64,000 bases of DNA. It comes from Neocallimastix lanati (nom. inval.) (Eukaryota; Neocallimastigomycota; Neocallimastigomycetes; Neocallimastigales; Neocallimastigaceae). A program made the translations under genes and the position numbers. The DNA lies in the NCBI GenBank assembly GCA_016946835.1, contig JACVTC010000059.1:488501-552500 (forward strand), read 5' to 3'. Under the pieces are notes generated by a model. The model made no database searches, was not told where the DNA came from, and worked only from the letters and a program-made list of their open reading frames with translations. Of the stretch, positions 10,628 to 21,978 are shown piece by piece; position 1 is the stretch's first letter, and each line of letters begins with the position of its first letter.

Positions 10628-12000
10628 TTTGTTTAAATATTTCTTGTTGTATATTAATGAGGTGATTAAATAAGAATAAATTTGGAAATACAACTTTAAA
10701 AATATAATTTAATAGGTAATTTAATATCGAATCAATTTTTAAAACAATATATTTTAGTAACTTTTGAAAATAATAATTTTATTTGCTTTCTTTAGTAGAT
10801 ATAAGCTCGAAATCCTTATCGACAACTTAGTAGAAATTATAAAGCACGAGGTTCTTTTCGACTACTTTATTAAGAATAATTTTTAAGTTCGAAATCTTTA
10901 TCGACAACTCAATAGAATAATTTTAAGTTCGAAATCTTTATCGACAACTCAATAGAATATTTTTCAAGCTCGAAACCTTTATCGACCACTTGAATTTTGT
11001 AATTTAGTATATTTGTAGTAATAAATTTAGAAGCAAAGTTTTATTTATTATTTTCACCTTTCAAAAATTTTTCTTTTTAAACGATAAATATTGTATTGTT
11101 ATAGCTAATAAAATTATTAATTAATTATAATTATTAAATACAAAAAAATAATCTTTATTGTCGTACAATCTGATAGTACACACTGTCTGACGTGCAGCTT
11201 ACCTAATGGTGTCATGCCACGCGTGTGCCACGATTACTATATTCAATATAAAATATAGCAGTTCAGAGCCTACTAGCCCAATTACTATGTAGGATAAACT
11301 TAATCCGATAATCTATGTACGGAATAAAAAAAAAAATTTTAAAAGTATTCAATAATATTTTTATTAACTAATAAAAATTAACTAAAAACACAATATTTTC
11401 AAGTAAATTAAGATTCTTTTACAGGAATTATTAAACAAATAAAGTATCAGTAATAAAAAAAAATAAAAAAAATTTAAATGGCGAAGTTAGCCAAAGTCTG
11501 ATACTTTATATAATAAAGTGCCTTATAACTAGCACAAAGAAAAGTAAAAAAAAATATATATAAAAAAAAAACAATCTTACGCCTTCGGTGACGTAAGCTC
11601 CTTATTCGCCAGTGCTTGGAAAGTACCCGCACCTTCGTGTGTTGAAACGTTGAAGGCTGAACTATTATTACCGGGTCGGTAACCAAATACCTTCGTCTAC
11701 TTTCCAATTAATCTCCAAATTAACTACTATTCAATAACCTACTATGAATAGAGTTAATTTGTTGCTATCTGAGAATACACTGTGTATGAGCTCTATCCGC
11801 TCCTTGTTATAATTTTACAAAATTTGTTTTTTTAGAATCTTAATTTTACTTATTTAAAAAAAATTTTTTTTTTTTTATATATATATATCAAACAAGCGCC
11901 ATAGGTTAATCAAAGGATTAACGACTTACTTGTTTATCAATATAAAATAAAAAAAAATTAAAAAAAAAATCTATGTTATTTACTATTATTTCTATTTAAT
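10628..12000 (-). other. Long 5' leader of the gypsy element
   Basis: This stretch of about 1.4 kb separates the primer-binding site from gag. It contains two patches of higher complexity (about 11160-11330 and 11570-11830) and a 77-codon minus-strand frame at 11474-11707 without recognisable similarity. The length suggests packaging or translation signals, but none can be named. Confidence 0.7.
10798..10998 (-). repeat. Tandem repeats in the element leader
   Basis: There are four imperfect copies of a unit built around plus-strand AGCTCGAAATCCTTATCGAC followed by AACT(T/C)A(A/G)TAGAA. They lie at about 10803, 10845 (diverged), 10875 and 10926, with a last variant near 10967. The two middle copies are nearly identical over about 50 bp. 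Their place in the untranslated leader suggests a regulatory or packaging role; this is inference. Confidence 0.7.
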
Positions 12001-12018
12001 TCCCCGATATCTCCACCA
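12001..12018 (-). promoter_or_regulatory. Candidate tRNA primer-binding site
   Basis: In plus-strand view the 18 bases end in CCACCA and resemble the 3' end of a mature tRNA (T-stem end, acceptor strand, CCA). In element sense this reads TGGTGGAGATATCGGGGA, six bases downstream of the 5' LTR. Position and terminal TGG fit a minus-strand primer site. I cannot assign the tRNA; an acceptor strand of TATCTCC would be expected. Confidence 0.6.
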
Positions 12019-12024
12019 TATAAA

Positions 12025-12349
12025 TGTTAAGGTTTTAGAGAATTAAATAAAAATAAAGTAAGGAAACACAAATTTTATTTATTTATTTATTATTTTTATT
12101 TATAAATTTATTTGATTTTATTTTATTTTATTTTATTTTATTTGATGATATTTAAAAATTAGTAGCAAAATTTACAACTATTTATACTTTTTTTTTCAAG
12201 GCATAAAAGTTGTTCTTGCCACTAAATTACATTTTATTATTATTTTTCTTTTTATATATAAAAACTATTAAATTTAAATTGATTTTTATAATCAATTATA
12301 TAAAATTTAATTATAACAATATAAATAAAATACATTTATAATATTAATA

Positions 12350-12398
<49 letters not shown>

Positions 12399-12885
12399 CT
12401 ATCTAAAATATTACTAATAAGAATTTATTTAATTGGCTAAAATTTTTATTACAATCTGTTAAAATATTCAAATAAAAATAAAAATACTATTCTAATATAA
12501 AGGTTTTTAATAAAATAAAATATTTTTCAATATAAAATAAAACATTTCGATATAAAATTTTATAATAAAAGTTAAAATATAATATATAAATTTTTAATTA
12601 TCAATATATAAAAATATTATTAATACAAATTTTCATTATTAATATAAAAATAAAAAAATAAGATTTATTATTAATATTGTTAATATAAGTTTTAAATATA
12701 TAAAAATATTACTATTAATATAAGATTTAATATAAAAATTATAAAGTTTAATATAATTTTTGATCTAATTTTTAATCTTTGAATTTAAAAATTTATTAAA
12801 GTACAAAAATAATAATGTACACATAATGTATTAGAAATAAATCGTAGATTTAATTAAGAATGCATTATTTAGTACATTCTTATCA
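12025..12885 (-). repeat. 5' LTR of the gypsy element
   Basis: This is an 861-bp terminal repeat, the same as 4838-5699 except for a poly-T tract one base shorter. It would carry the promoter for the minus-strand genomic RNA. Confidence 0.95.
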
Positions 12886-12901
12886 TTAATAGAACAATTA
12901 T
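12886..12901. repeat. Left target-site duplication of SINE copy 1
   Basis: The 16-bp sequence TTAATAGAACAATTAT is repeated exactly at 13356-13371 on the other side of the SINE. Its first four bases (TTAA) also serve as the right duplication of the neighbouring LTR element. Confidence 0.9.
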
Positions 12902-12976
12902 GCCATGTTGGTCCAGTCGGTTAGGACGATACAGGTCACTGTAGAGGGCGGGGTTCGAATCCTCGGCATGGCACCA
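12902..12976 (+). other. tRNA-like head of the SINE
   Basis: The cloverleaf is recognisable: acceptor GCCATGT/GCATGGC, D stem GTCC/GGAC, and T arm CGGGG-TTCGAAT-CCTCG. It ends in A followed by an encoded CCA. The anticodon arm does not give a clean 5-bp stem with a 7-nt loop around GTC (Asp-like). Encoded CCA and the fused body suggest descent from a mature tRNA rather than a working tRNA gene. Confidence 0.8.
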
Positions 12977-13355
12977 AATAATCGGATGAGGTTTCTATCC
13001 TGGGATATCATGAGACCACACGTGATGTCCATAAGGCTTTCCCTCAGATGATTATTTCACCCAACCCTGATACTACGCTTTGAATTGAAGCATAGACCTT
13101 GATGATTGTAAAATTTCCAATCGCCAATGATTACACCCACTAGGGAGGAGTTAATGGTTCCGTTCTGATGCTCGTGGTCATTAGAGATATATGTAGGAAC
13201 GTTAGGAATGCATCTCCGGGCAGTGTGTAACGACGATTGAGAGCGGCGAAGCTGATACAGTATGCCAATAACTCATCACCTTACAGTTAATTAATAACTG
13301 TATGGCCATATGGGAGATGGGTACCCATATGTGCAAGTCTATGTTTTTTTTTTTG
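12902..13355 (+). mobile_element. Full-length tRNA-derived SINE with poly-T tail
   Basis: This is a 454-bp element made of three parts: a tRNA-like head (12902-12976), a unique body, and an 11-T tail. It is flanked by 16-bp duplications (12886-12901 and 13356-13371). The head holds an A box (TGGTCCAGTCG, 12909-12919) and a perfect B box (GGTTCGAATCC, 12952-12962) for RNA polymerase III. The 3' body has two adjacent hairpins. One is TACAGTTA/TAACTGTA (13282-13302); the other is CATATGGG/CCCATATG (13307-13331). The second copy at 32823 matches almost base for base over the shared 3' part. Amplification by an unlinked LINE is expected. The tail is poly-T rather than the usual poly-A. Confidence 0.9.
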
Positions 13356-13371
13356 TTAATAGAACAATTAT
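13356..13371. repeat. Right target-site duplication of SINE copy 1
   Basis: This is an exact copy of the 16 bp at 12886-12901 and follows the poly-T tail after one G. Confidence 0.9.
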
Positions 13372-13778
13372 ATAAAAATTTGAATTATAAATTATTATTT
13401 TAGGAAAATTAAAAATTAAATTATAATATATATATATAAATGTATATGTATATAAATGATAGATACATAAGTATCAGTAATAAGTTGTAATAGTATAGAT
13501 TAATTAAACAATTATTTTACAAATAAGTTATTTTACTCTTTGTATATATAATACATAATAGTCCCTTTTCAATAGACAATTCTTGACACTGGAAGAATAG
13601 AATAAAGTGAAACAAAGAAGGAATATTGATAAATATGATAAAAAGTCTAATTAAGCTTTCATAAGAATTAAGAAAATGGTTTATCTTTTTATTTATCATA
13701 TATTTAATTATCACTGAGGATTTATTGTAAGAAGAAAGAGTATTTTTAATTTTGCCATACTAATTAGAAATACTTTTA

Positions 13779-13825
<47 letters not shown>

Positions 13826-14429
13826 TTATATCTATGTGAAACTTTTTTTTTAAACTAGGAATAAATTTTATTTAATTTTTTTTTTTTTTTTGGAATAAAC
13901 TTTATATATTAATATATATATATATATATATATAAATATGTGAAATATGTGAAAATAAAATACATGGAATATTTTATATAAATATTAAAAAACTACATTT
14001 TGACCTCTAACTTTTTCCATTCATCGATGATAATTCCATGTAGATAAAAAATTATCACTCGAGTTAGTATTAGAATTTCTTCTTTGCCTTATTGTTTCGA
14101 CATCGATACTATTGATAACGATAGGTCTAACGATATTCATATTGATTAAAGTTTAAAAACCACTAATCACAACAGGTATAATATTAGTAAGGAATTTTGT
14201 ATAGGATATTGCCTGTTGAGTATTGTTAAATTATATTAATGTATAATTTTTTTTTTTTTAATTTTTTTTTTACTTTTTTTTTTAATTTAAAAACAAACAA
14301 TTAATAAAAAAAAATAAATATCACTTGTCCAAATAGAACATAATAATATTTAAAATAATAACATGAAATAAAAAGTAATATTCAAAAATAAAGAGTATAA
14401 ATAAATTCAGAAAAAAAAAAAGAAAAAAA
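13372..14429. other. AT-rich gene-free stretch
   Basis: I see no gene. It contains a poly-T tract of about 45 (13779-13823), a (TA)n run near 13912-13933, and a modestly complex patch at 13990-14210 without a recognisable frame. Confidence 0.65.
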
Positions 14430-14850
14430 GTTCATAGGTAACAAACCTCATCTCTAAGATTTTATAAGATTTCTTTTTAAAAAAGAAATACCTATTCCGG
14501 ATTACGGTTTAAATTGACTATATGAAAGAAATTATGGCTTTTTTTTCCTTCCGAGGCATTGGCCTCTGCTGCTAGCCTGTCTTAATACATTTTCATTATT
14601 GATGCTTCTAGGTTAGTTTGCGCCTATACCGTCGGAATAGCAATCCTTATCGAGTTCTAGTCCTAAGCATAATTTCTGTAAAGAGAGCTGCAGATCGCAT
14701 CAAGAATGGCGTTTTAGAATAATCGCCAGAAATGATTTTGCTATTAAACAAAAACATTCCATTCCTTTTTTATAACTTAAATCTATAATGTAATCATCTC
14801 TTCCACCGAGAAAAAAGTTATATAATATATGTACCACGTCACATATATAT
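14430..14850. other. Higher-complexity island, possible structured RNA
   Basis: This is an island of balanced base composition with no usable reading frame. Local hairpins include GAGGC-ATTG-GCCTC (about 14553-14566) and GGCG...CGCC (about 14708-14728). No pol III boxes or known RNA signature were found. It could be a noncoding RNA gene or an old transposon fragment. Confidence 0.3.
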
Positions 14851-15405
14851 TTATACACTCACTAATACATATTTTTTTTCTTTCCTTGAAATAATATTGT
14901 AAAGATATCTTTAACCTTTATTATTTAAAAATAATGTTCATAGACCATACCTCTTAATTTTGAATTATTTATATAATTTATATAATTAATATAATATCTT
15001 TATTTATTTTAATATGAAATATAAACTTTCTGAAAAGATTTATAAATTCATATAAATTTAAATTTGACATATTAACAACACAAAAATTATTATAATATCC
15101 TTTTTCTCTTTTTTTTTTTTTAACTTTTAATTTTATTATATAGATTAATTAAAATAGTGATGAACATCACATAATATCAAAAAAAAATTCTTTTATTTAT
15201 TTTACATCTTACATTTTTGAAACAAATTATTACTATATTGAACTTATTAAAAATTTAAAAAAAAATATAAACTATAAAATATAAACTTTTTTTATATATA
15301 AAACAATTTATTATTAAATTTAATTATCTTATTTTTTTTTAATTAAATTAGTGAGGAATACATAGTTTTATAAATAAACTTTTCCACCACATTGATTTAG
15401 GCTTC
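14851..15405. other. AT-rich stretch downstream of the xylanase gene
   Basis: I see no gene. It should hold the 3' untranslated region of the minus-strand xylanase gene. No single poly(A) signal can be singled out in such AT-rich DNA. Confidence 0.6.
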
Positions 15406-16635
15406 TTACCATTGTCTCCATGGAGCAGCATTATTTTGTGGAGCACCCCAGTTAAAGCCACCATTACCACCCCATGGATTACCACCTTGGTTACCACCCC
15501 ATGGGTTACCACCTTGGTTACCGCCCCATGGATTACCACCTTGATTTCCACCCCATGGGTTACCACCTTGGTTACCACCTTGGTTATTATCCCATGGATT
15601 ACCTCCTTGGTTGCCACCCCATGGATTACCTCCTTGGTTTCCACCCCATGGGTTACCACCTTGATTACCACCTTGGTTATTATCCCATGAATTACCACCT
15701 TGATTACCACCTTGATTACCACCTTGGTTATTATCCCATGGATTACCACCTTGGTTACCTCCCCAGTTGTTCCAACCACCTTGGTTACCTTGATCAGCTG
15801 GTGGAGCTTGTTGTTGACCATTTCCGGCTGGTGGAGCTTGTTGTTGATCATTACCTGCTGGAGCTGGAGCTGGAGCTGGGGCTGCACCACCGCCATTACC
15901 ACCATCACCAATATAAACCTTAGCATATGGGAAATCTGCGGTACCACTGACACCACCATTTCCATTACCTGCTTCTCCTAAAACCTTGGCTTCATGTAAT
16001 TTACCCATAGTCATACCAAGTTTTTCCCATTGATCAAAGTGCGCTGAAATATCAATAGTACCACAATCACGAGCTTGTTGACGAATACTGAAGTATTGTT
16101 TGAAAGTGGTATCACCATCAATAGATGGTCCAGTACGAGTGTTTTCGTAAACAGTGTATTGAGCTCCATCAATGGTGAAAGCACCATGTTTCTTGTTACC
16201 AACCCAATCACCTGGTGGAGATGGACTAAGCCAGTTATCGACAATGTAATATTCAACAAGTGGATTTCTGGTCCAACCATAAACACCTACATATGAATAT
16301 CCAACATTTTGAATGTTTTGCTTTACAAGTTTGAAATCAGCCTTCATACGACCAATTTGAGCTGGGGTCTTTGTACTATCAAAGGAAAGACCACTACGAC
16401 ATAAGTAATCACCAGCATTTTGGAAAGTACAAGAGAAGGAACCATCGGAATAGAAAGTAGCACTATTATTACCACTATCGGCCCATAATTCATAACCAAC
16501 ACCACCAATGCTACCAACCTTGTTACTAGTTTCCTTAACACTTTGACCAGAGTGAGAAGCGGAACTACAGAAACTTTGAGCAAGAGTAGTAGTAGCTAAA
16601 GAAAAAACGACTGGAATTAATTGAGTAAATTTCAT
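15406..16635 (-). CDS. Secreted GH11 endo-1,4-beta-xylanase with G/N/W-rich tail
   Basis: This 409-aa intronless gene encodes an enzyme that hydrolyses internal beta-1,4-xylosidic bonds of plant xylan outside the cell. A signal peptide (residues 1-19, ending TTLA) is followed by the GH11 jelly-roll domain (about 20-245). It contains GGVGYELWADSGN, the nucleophile E128 in LVEYYIVDNW, YENTRTGPSIDGD and the acid/base E221 in VLGEAGN. The domain closely resembles Neocallimastix xylanases, a family long attributed to transfer from rumen bacteria. After an APAPAPAP linker comes an unusual tail (about 261-409) of NPWGGNQGG-type repeats rich in Gly, Asn, Gln and Trp. No cysteine-rich fungal dockerin is present, so it is probably not carried by the cellulosome. 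The gene is clearly richer in G+C than its surroundings. Confidence 0.95.
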   Translation of the reverse strand: MKFTQLIPVVFSLATTTLAQSFCSSASHSGQSVKETSNKVGSIGGVGYELWADSGNNSATFYSDGSFSCTFQNAGDYLCRSGLSFDSTKTPAQIGRMKADFKLVKQNIQNVGYSYVGVYGWTRNPLVEYYIVDNWLSPSPPGDWVGNKKHGAFTIDGAQYTVYENTRTGPSIDGDTTFKQYFSIRQQARDCGTIDISAHFDQWEKLGMTMGKLHEAKVLGEAGNGNGGVSGTADFPYAKVYIGDGGNGGGAAPAPAPAPAGNDQQQAPPAGNGQQQAPPADQGNQGGWNNWGGNQGGNPWDNNQGGNQGGNQGGNSWDNNQGGNQGGNPWGGNQGGNPWGGNQGGNPWDNNQGGNQGGNPWGGNQGGNPWGGNQGGNPWGGNQGGNPWGGNGGFNWGAPQNNAAPWRQW

Positions 16636-18131
16636 TTTGATTAAATTTATTTACAATAATTTAAAAGTGAATATATATCTTCTAAATTACTACTGTTATT
16701 TTATACTAAAAAACCAAATTTTTAAATTTTATTATTTATATATTATTAACTTTTCAACCAGTGAAATTAAATAATGCAATATCTAATAGAATAATCAATA
16801 ATAAATATATATACAAATATATTAAATAATTTTATTAAAACTATTTTACAAATAAGTTTTTATGAATAATGAAGAAAAAAAAAAGAAAGAAATATAAAAG
16901 CTATTTATACGAAGAATTTCAAATACCAAAATTTAACGTATAATATATTAAAGTATAATAATTAAAAAAAAAAAATAAAACTAAATTAATTTATTATATG
17001 AAATATTAGGTAATAACTTTAAAATTCTAATTTAAAAAAGATATTATTTTAAATTAAATAATTAAAGTGGAATAGCAGATCTTTTTTTTTTATATATTTA
17101 ATAAATTAATAAATAATATACCAATATTATATTAATATAAATAATTTAAAAGAAACTTTAAAATATTAAACAATTTATTACTATATTGAGGATTGGATAA
17201 ATTGAATATGCCGTCCAAAGATAAATTATATTATTTATTATTTTTAATAATTTATAAAATTTATTATAATATAAAGATATAAAATTATAAAGAATTATAT
17301 TTTATTTTACTTATTGGTTTTAACCTATTATTGTTACACTAATTAATTTAAATAGTTTAAAGATATTATTTGTTATAAATTATTTAATTAATTAATTATT
17401 TATTTAATTAAATTAATATATATAAAATAGACTTTCCAAAAAATTGACTAAAAAAAAAAAAAAAATTAAAAATATTAACTGAAATTTTTATTAAAAATAT
17501 AATAATTAAATAGTATATAAAAATAAATATAATACTTATAAAAAAAAAAAGATACTAATATTAAAATTAAATATTAAATTTATAAATTAAAAAAAAACCG
17601 ATGTAATTTATTTATATATTGTTGTATTGTTATTATTAAAGGAATTTGTTAATTAAATTTTAAAAAAAATATTATATAAATATTACTTTGGTTTTTTTTA
17701 ATAATAATAATATATAACAAAACATATTAGTATTATATAGACATAATTCCAACAATTTCGTTCTTTTTTTTTTCCTTTTATTATTATTATTTTATTAATA
17801 TTACTATCATTATTATTATCATTTTTATTTTTAATAATAATATTATATTTAATAATTTAAACTTTTTAATAAAAATAAAACAAAATATGATATAAAGATA
17901 ATATAAAATTAAATGAAATTTGTTTCAACTATTTTTTTAATGCCAATACATTTAATAAATCTAATTATTTAAGATTATTCATAATTATAATATAAATTAT
18001 AAATTAAAGTTTGTTGGCAGAAATACAACCGCATAATACAAATATAAAATAAAGTTTATGTTACATAATAAATTTTTATATTTCTTTTTTTTAAGTATAT
18101 ATAATTTTTAAAAAATTTATTGGATAATTAT
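16636..18131. other. AT-rich stretch upstream of the xylanase gene
   Basis: I see no gene. The first few hundred bases must contain the xylanase promoter, but no specific element can be called in near-pure A/T sequence. Confidence 0.6.
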
Positions 18132-18224
18132 AAATTAATATCATATAATAATTATTTATTAAAATATATTGATAAAAACTTTGTCAATATATTTTAATAA
18201 ATAATTATTATATGATATTAATTT
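18132..18224. repeat. Perfect 41-bp inverted repeat
   Basis: The arms 18132-18172 and 18184-18224 are exact reverse complements and are separated by 11 bases. They can form a perfect 41-bp hairpin with no mismatch or bulge. No target duplications or coding sequence border it. It could be a tiny foldback element, a hairpin RNA source or a replication scar. Confidence 0.9.
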
Positions 18225-18799
18225 AAATGTTTTCTTTAATAAAAAAAGAAACCGTTATTGATATTTGTAATATATTTTTAGTTTTAGAACTTTTTTATAT
18301 TTAGATAAATTAAATGGTATGAAAAGATAAAATTAAAAACATAATAAAAATTAAAAAAATTAATAAAAAATAAAAATATTAATTTGCTAATATGATAAAG
18401 TTAATTATATTAATTAATAACTTGTCAATCTATTAAGAGAAAAAAATTTTTTTTTATATTCTATAAGAATATAATAATTTTTTTTATAAAAAAAAAAAAA
18501 AAAAAAACAGAACATCAATATTTTTTAAATAAAAAAAGGAAAAATAAAAATATATGACAAATAAAATTTTAAACAAAGATTTTTTTTTACTTTATCTTAA
18601 TGAATATCGTTTTTTTTTTTATAATTAAAATTAAAAATTATGATAGTTTCTTTATAATTTAATATAAATTAAATCCATTAAAAAAGTCAATCTATTAATA
18701 ATAAATTTTGGTTTACTCTTTTATTATGTAGCTTCACACTTTAATAAAGTAGAAAATAAAAAATGGACAAATCAAAATAAAGAATTATTAATTATAATA

Positions 18800-18833
<34 letters not shown>

Positions 18834-18839
18834 TTTAAA

Positions 18840-19050
18840 GAGCTATTTTATATCGATGACTCCACATACATTTTTTATTTTATATCTATAACTCTATGTA
18901 TATTTTTTTATTTTATATCTATGACTTTATATATATTTATTGTTTTATATCTATGACTCGATGTATATTTTTTATTTTATATCTATGACTCGATGTATAT
19001 TTTTTATTTTATATCTATGACTCGATGTATATTTATTGTTTTATGAAAAA
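18840..19050. repeat. 32-bp minisatellite, about six units
   Basis: Units based on (A/C)TATGACTCGATGTAT followed by T-rich sequence and TTTTATAT recur at about 18858, 18890, 18923, 18955, 18987 and 19019, spaced 32 bp (33 once). The last three units are nearly identical and the first ones have drifted. Confidence 0.85.
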
Positions 19051-21978
19051 ATGATGTTTTATGATAATTTTTATGTTTTCTATATATGAAAAAATATGAC
19101 TTATATAATTTATATAAATAAAAATGATTATATTTTTATTAAACATTATACGACCATATATATATACTTATAATATCCAAAAGAAATATAGTAATATATT
19201 TATATTGGGATATAATTATAATTATTATTATTAAATCCAAAAGTTATATTGAAATTGGGATAAATTTTTCTAAATATAACTATGTGTATTGTTTAAAGTT
19301 TAAATTATTATTGGTAATCATAAAATTAAAATTTAATTATTATTAAATTATTTTTATTCTAATATATTAAAGTTATTATTATTAATAAAATAATTAATTT
19401 GGATACAATATTTAATTTTATTAACATTTAAAATATTAATCAAATAATATATATATATTATTTATTATTAAAAAATTTTTAAATATTTAATATAATTACA
19501 TATATTTTTATTTTACTTCAAAAAAACTTTTATTTAAAGTTTTTGATATTTTTTATTAATAATATTTTAAATATTTTATATAATTATTTTAATTACCAAT
19601 GTTTTATAATTTTTAAAAGATAATTTTAAAAACTTTGTTTTTTAGTATTTCATTTATATTTATAATGAAATAATAATAAATGATAATTTTTTAAAACGTA
19701 CATGATGAATTTATAATAAAATAATAACGATAATATATTTACATTTTGAAATAAGAAATATTATGAATTTTTTTTTTTTTTTTTTAGCTTATTATCAATG
19801 ATTAATTATTTAATAATTATCATAATGGTAATAATAATAATAACATTAATTATTACAATCCAATTATTACAATAAAACAATTGTTATTTATTACTTATTC
19901 AAAATATTTTATATTTTATAATTATTAAGTAGTAATAATAATAATAATAATATTGATAAACATAATAATAAAAAATAAATTTATTATATAATAATAAAAT
20001 AAATATAATAAAAAATAATTAATAATAATACATAATAAAAAATATATTATACAATGAATAATAAATAAAACATAATATATAACAAATAGTAAATAAATAT
20101 ATTAAATAAGAAATTAATAAATAAGAAATAATTACAATATATAATGTATATTTTTGTCTTTATTTTATTCTTACTATTCTTGCTATTATTACTATCTTGG
20201 CTAAATGACCTATTTATTGATTTATTATTTATAATATTTAATTTATGTTGTGTTTAAATTGTCATTGTAAATGTAACAAATTTGTATTAAAATATTTTGT
20301 TAATTAATATTAATATTAATATTAATATTATTTTTTTTTTAATAGTCTTTTATTTTTTGTTTTATTTTTATTTTTAATAGTTAATATACTTTTAACTTAA
20401 TTAAGGCTCATAAATACAAAAGTGATCATCCATAAAAAAAAAAAAAAATTTTATTTATTTTTTTTGTAACCAATAAATGAAAGTATCCATTTTAATGAGT
20501 GTATTAGTATTGCCCTAATCTTAATTACTACTTAAATTTTAGAATTTAAATTAAAAATATTCATAAAAGTTTAAATATAATTTATAAAAAAAAAATTCAC
20601 GTTTGTTTGTTTATTATTTAGTTGTTGGTATAAAATAATTTTTGGTTAAAATAATAATTATAATTATAATAATTCTCAAAAGAAAGAAAGAAAGAAAGAA
20701 AAAAAAATATATATATATATTTTAAACCTTAATAAAATTATGAATTTGAAATAATTTCTTTATAATAACTTCAAAAAATTATGAATTTGAAATCATTTCT
20801 TTTTAATAACTTCATAAAATTATAAATTTGAAATATTCTTTTTAATAACTTCATAAATTTATAAATTTGTAATAATTTCTTTTAATTGAATTTAAAAGTA
20901 TCTAATAATGAAAGGAAATATAATTTAAATAATAATTATATACAACTTAGTATTATCATAATAATTCTAGTTTAATCTTTAATCAAAGTTAATATTAGAG
21001 TTAAAAAATATTTCCATATTCAGTTATTTGTATATTTATATATAAAATACAGATTGAGTATTTTTTAATATAAAATATAAATTATTCTTTTTTTTTATTA
21101 TTATTTATTTAATTATTTATTTATTTATTTAAAATAGAAAATATATATATATATATATATATATATAAGATTTGTTTTAAAATTTATTATATAGATTATT
21201 ATCTTTTTTGATAATATTAATTTAAATACACACATAGATTATAAGTTTTATGTCTTAATACTTTATTTATTTATTCATATAATATATAGTTTTATTATAA
21301 GAAGACTTCATTTTTTTGTTATAAGGAAAATACATGAATAATTTTTTCTACTTCTAAAATCACCATTTTATTATTAATTTATATATATATATATTTATTT
21401 ATTTATTTAAACATATACTAGTAAAGATTTTTATTTTTTCTTTGATTTTTTATTATTATTTATCTATTATAGTAATTTATCTAATTTTAATGTTTCTTTT
21501 AGAATGAGTGTGATAGTTTTATCTGAAGTTACTCTTTAGTTACATATTATAAAAAAAAAAAATAATAATAATAACTAAATAAAATTTATATCCATTTCAA
21601 ATATGAATAAATTCATACATATATTTCATAATAATTCTTTAATATTTTTCGATAATACAAATTTAAAAGTTCTATATTTAAAAATTATATATTTAGTTCA
21701 TATAAAATATATTATTATTATTATTGAATAAAATTGATTATTTTTTTTATTATTTCATTAATAATAAAAAGATAATAAAAAACCTTTTTTTTTTTTATAA
21801 TAAACATTTATAAATAATAAAAATTACTTAATAATAATAATGGTATAATTAATGATAAAACTTTCAAATATATACATATTAATTTAAAAATTTCATGAGA
21901 AATTACAAATATTATTATATGGAAGCCTTCTTCATATATAAAAATATATGACATTGATTATTTTTATAATAAAATCGA

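Larger units (their letters stand above)
4838..12885 (-). mobile_element. Complete Ty3/gypsy LTR retrotransposon
   Basis: This is an 8-kb element read on the minus strand: 5' LTR at 12025-12885, primer-binding site, a leader of about 1.4 kb, gag, pol and 3' LTR at 4838-5699. Both LTRs begin TGTTAAGG and end CA in plus-strand view. By eye they differ only in one poly-T length (41 versus 40). It is flanked by TTAA on both sides (4834-4837 and 12886-12889), consistent with a 4-bp target duplication. Domain order protease, RT, RNase H, integrase places it in Ty3/gypsy (Metaviridae). No chromodomain is visible after the integrase. Identical LTRs and intact frames indicate a very recent insertion that may still be active. 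Confidence 0.95.

Noticed and set aside
11474-11707. 77-codon frame in the gypsy leader (minus strand)
   Set aside because: It has no recognisable domain, low-complexity ends, and lies in an untranslated leader. It could be an upstream ORF but cannot be supported.
12902-12976. Functional tRNA gene
   Set aside because: The anticodon arm is irregular, CCA is encoded, the sequence is fused to a body, and the unit has target duplications. It is the head of a SINE.
15348-15981. Several long open frames on both strands over the xylanase tail
   Set aside because: They are shadows of the G/N/W repeat. The codon repeat leaves all frames open, and only the minus frame from 16635 has a signal peptide and the GH11 domain.
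18840-19050. CRISPR-like array
   Set aside because: The 32-bp units are direct tandem repeats without unique spacers, in a eukaryotic genome.
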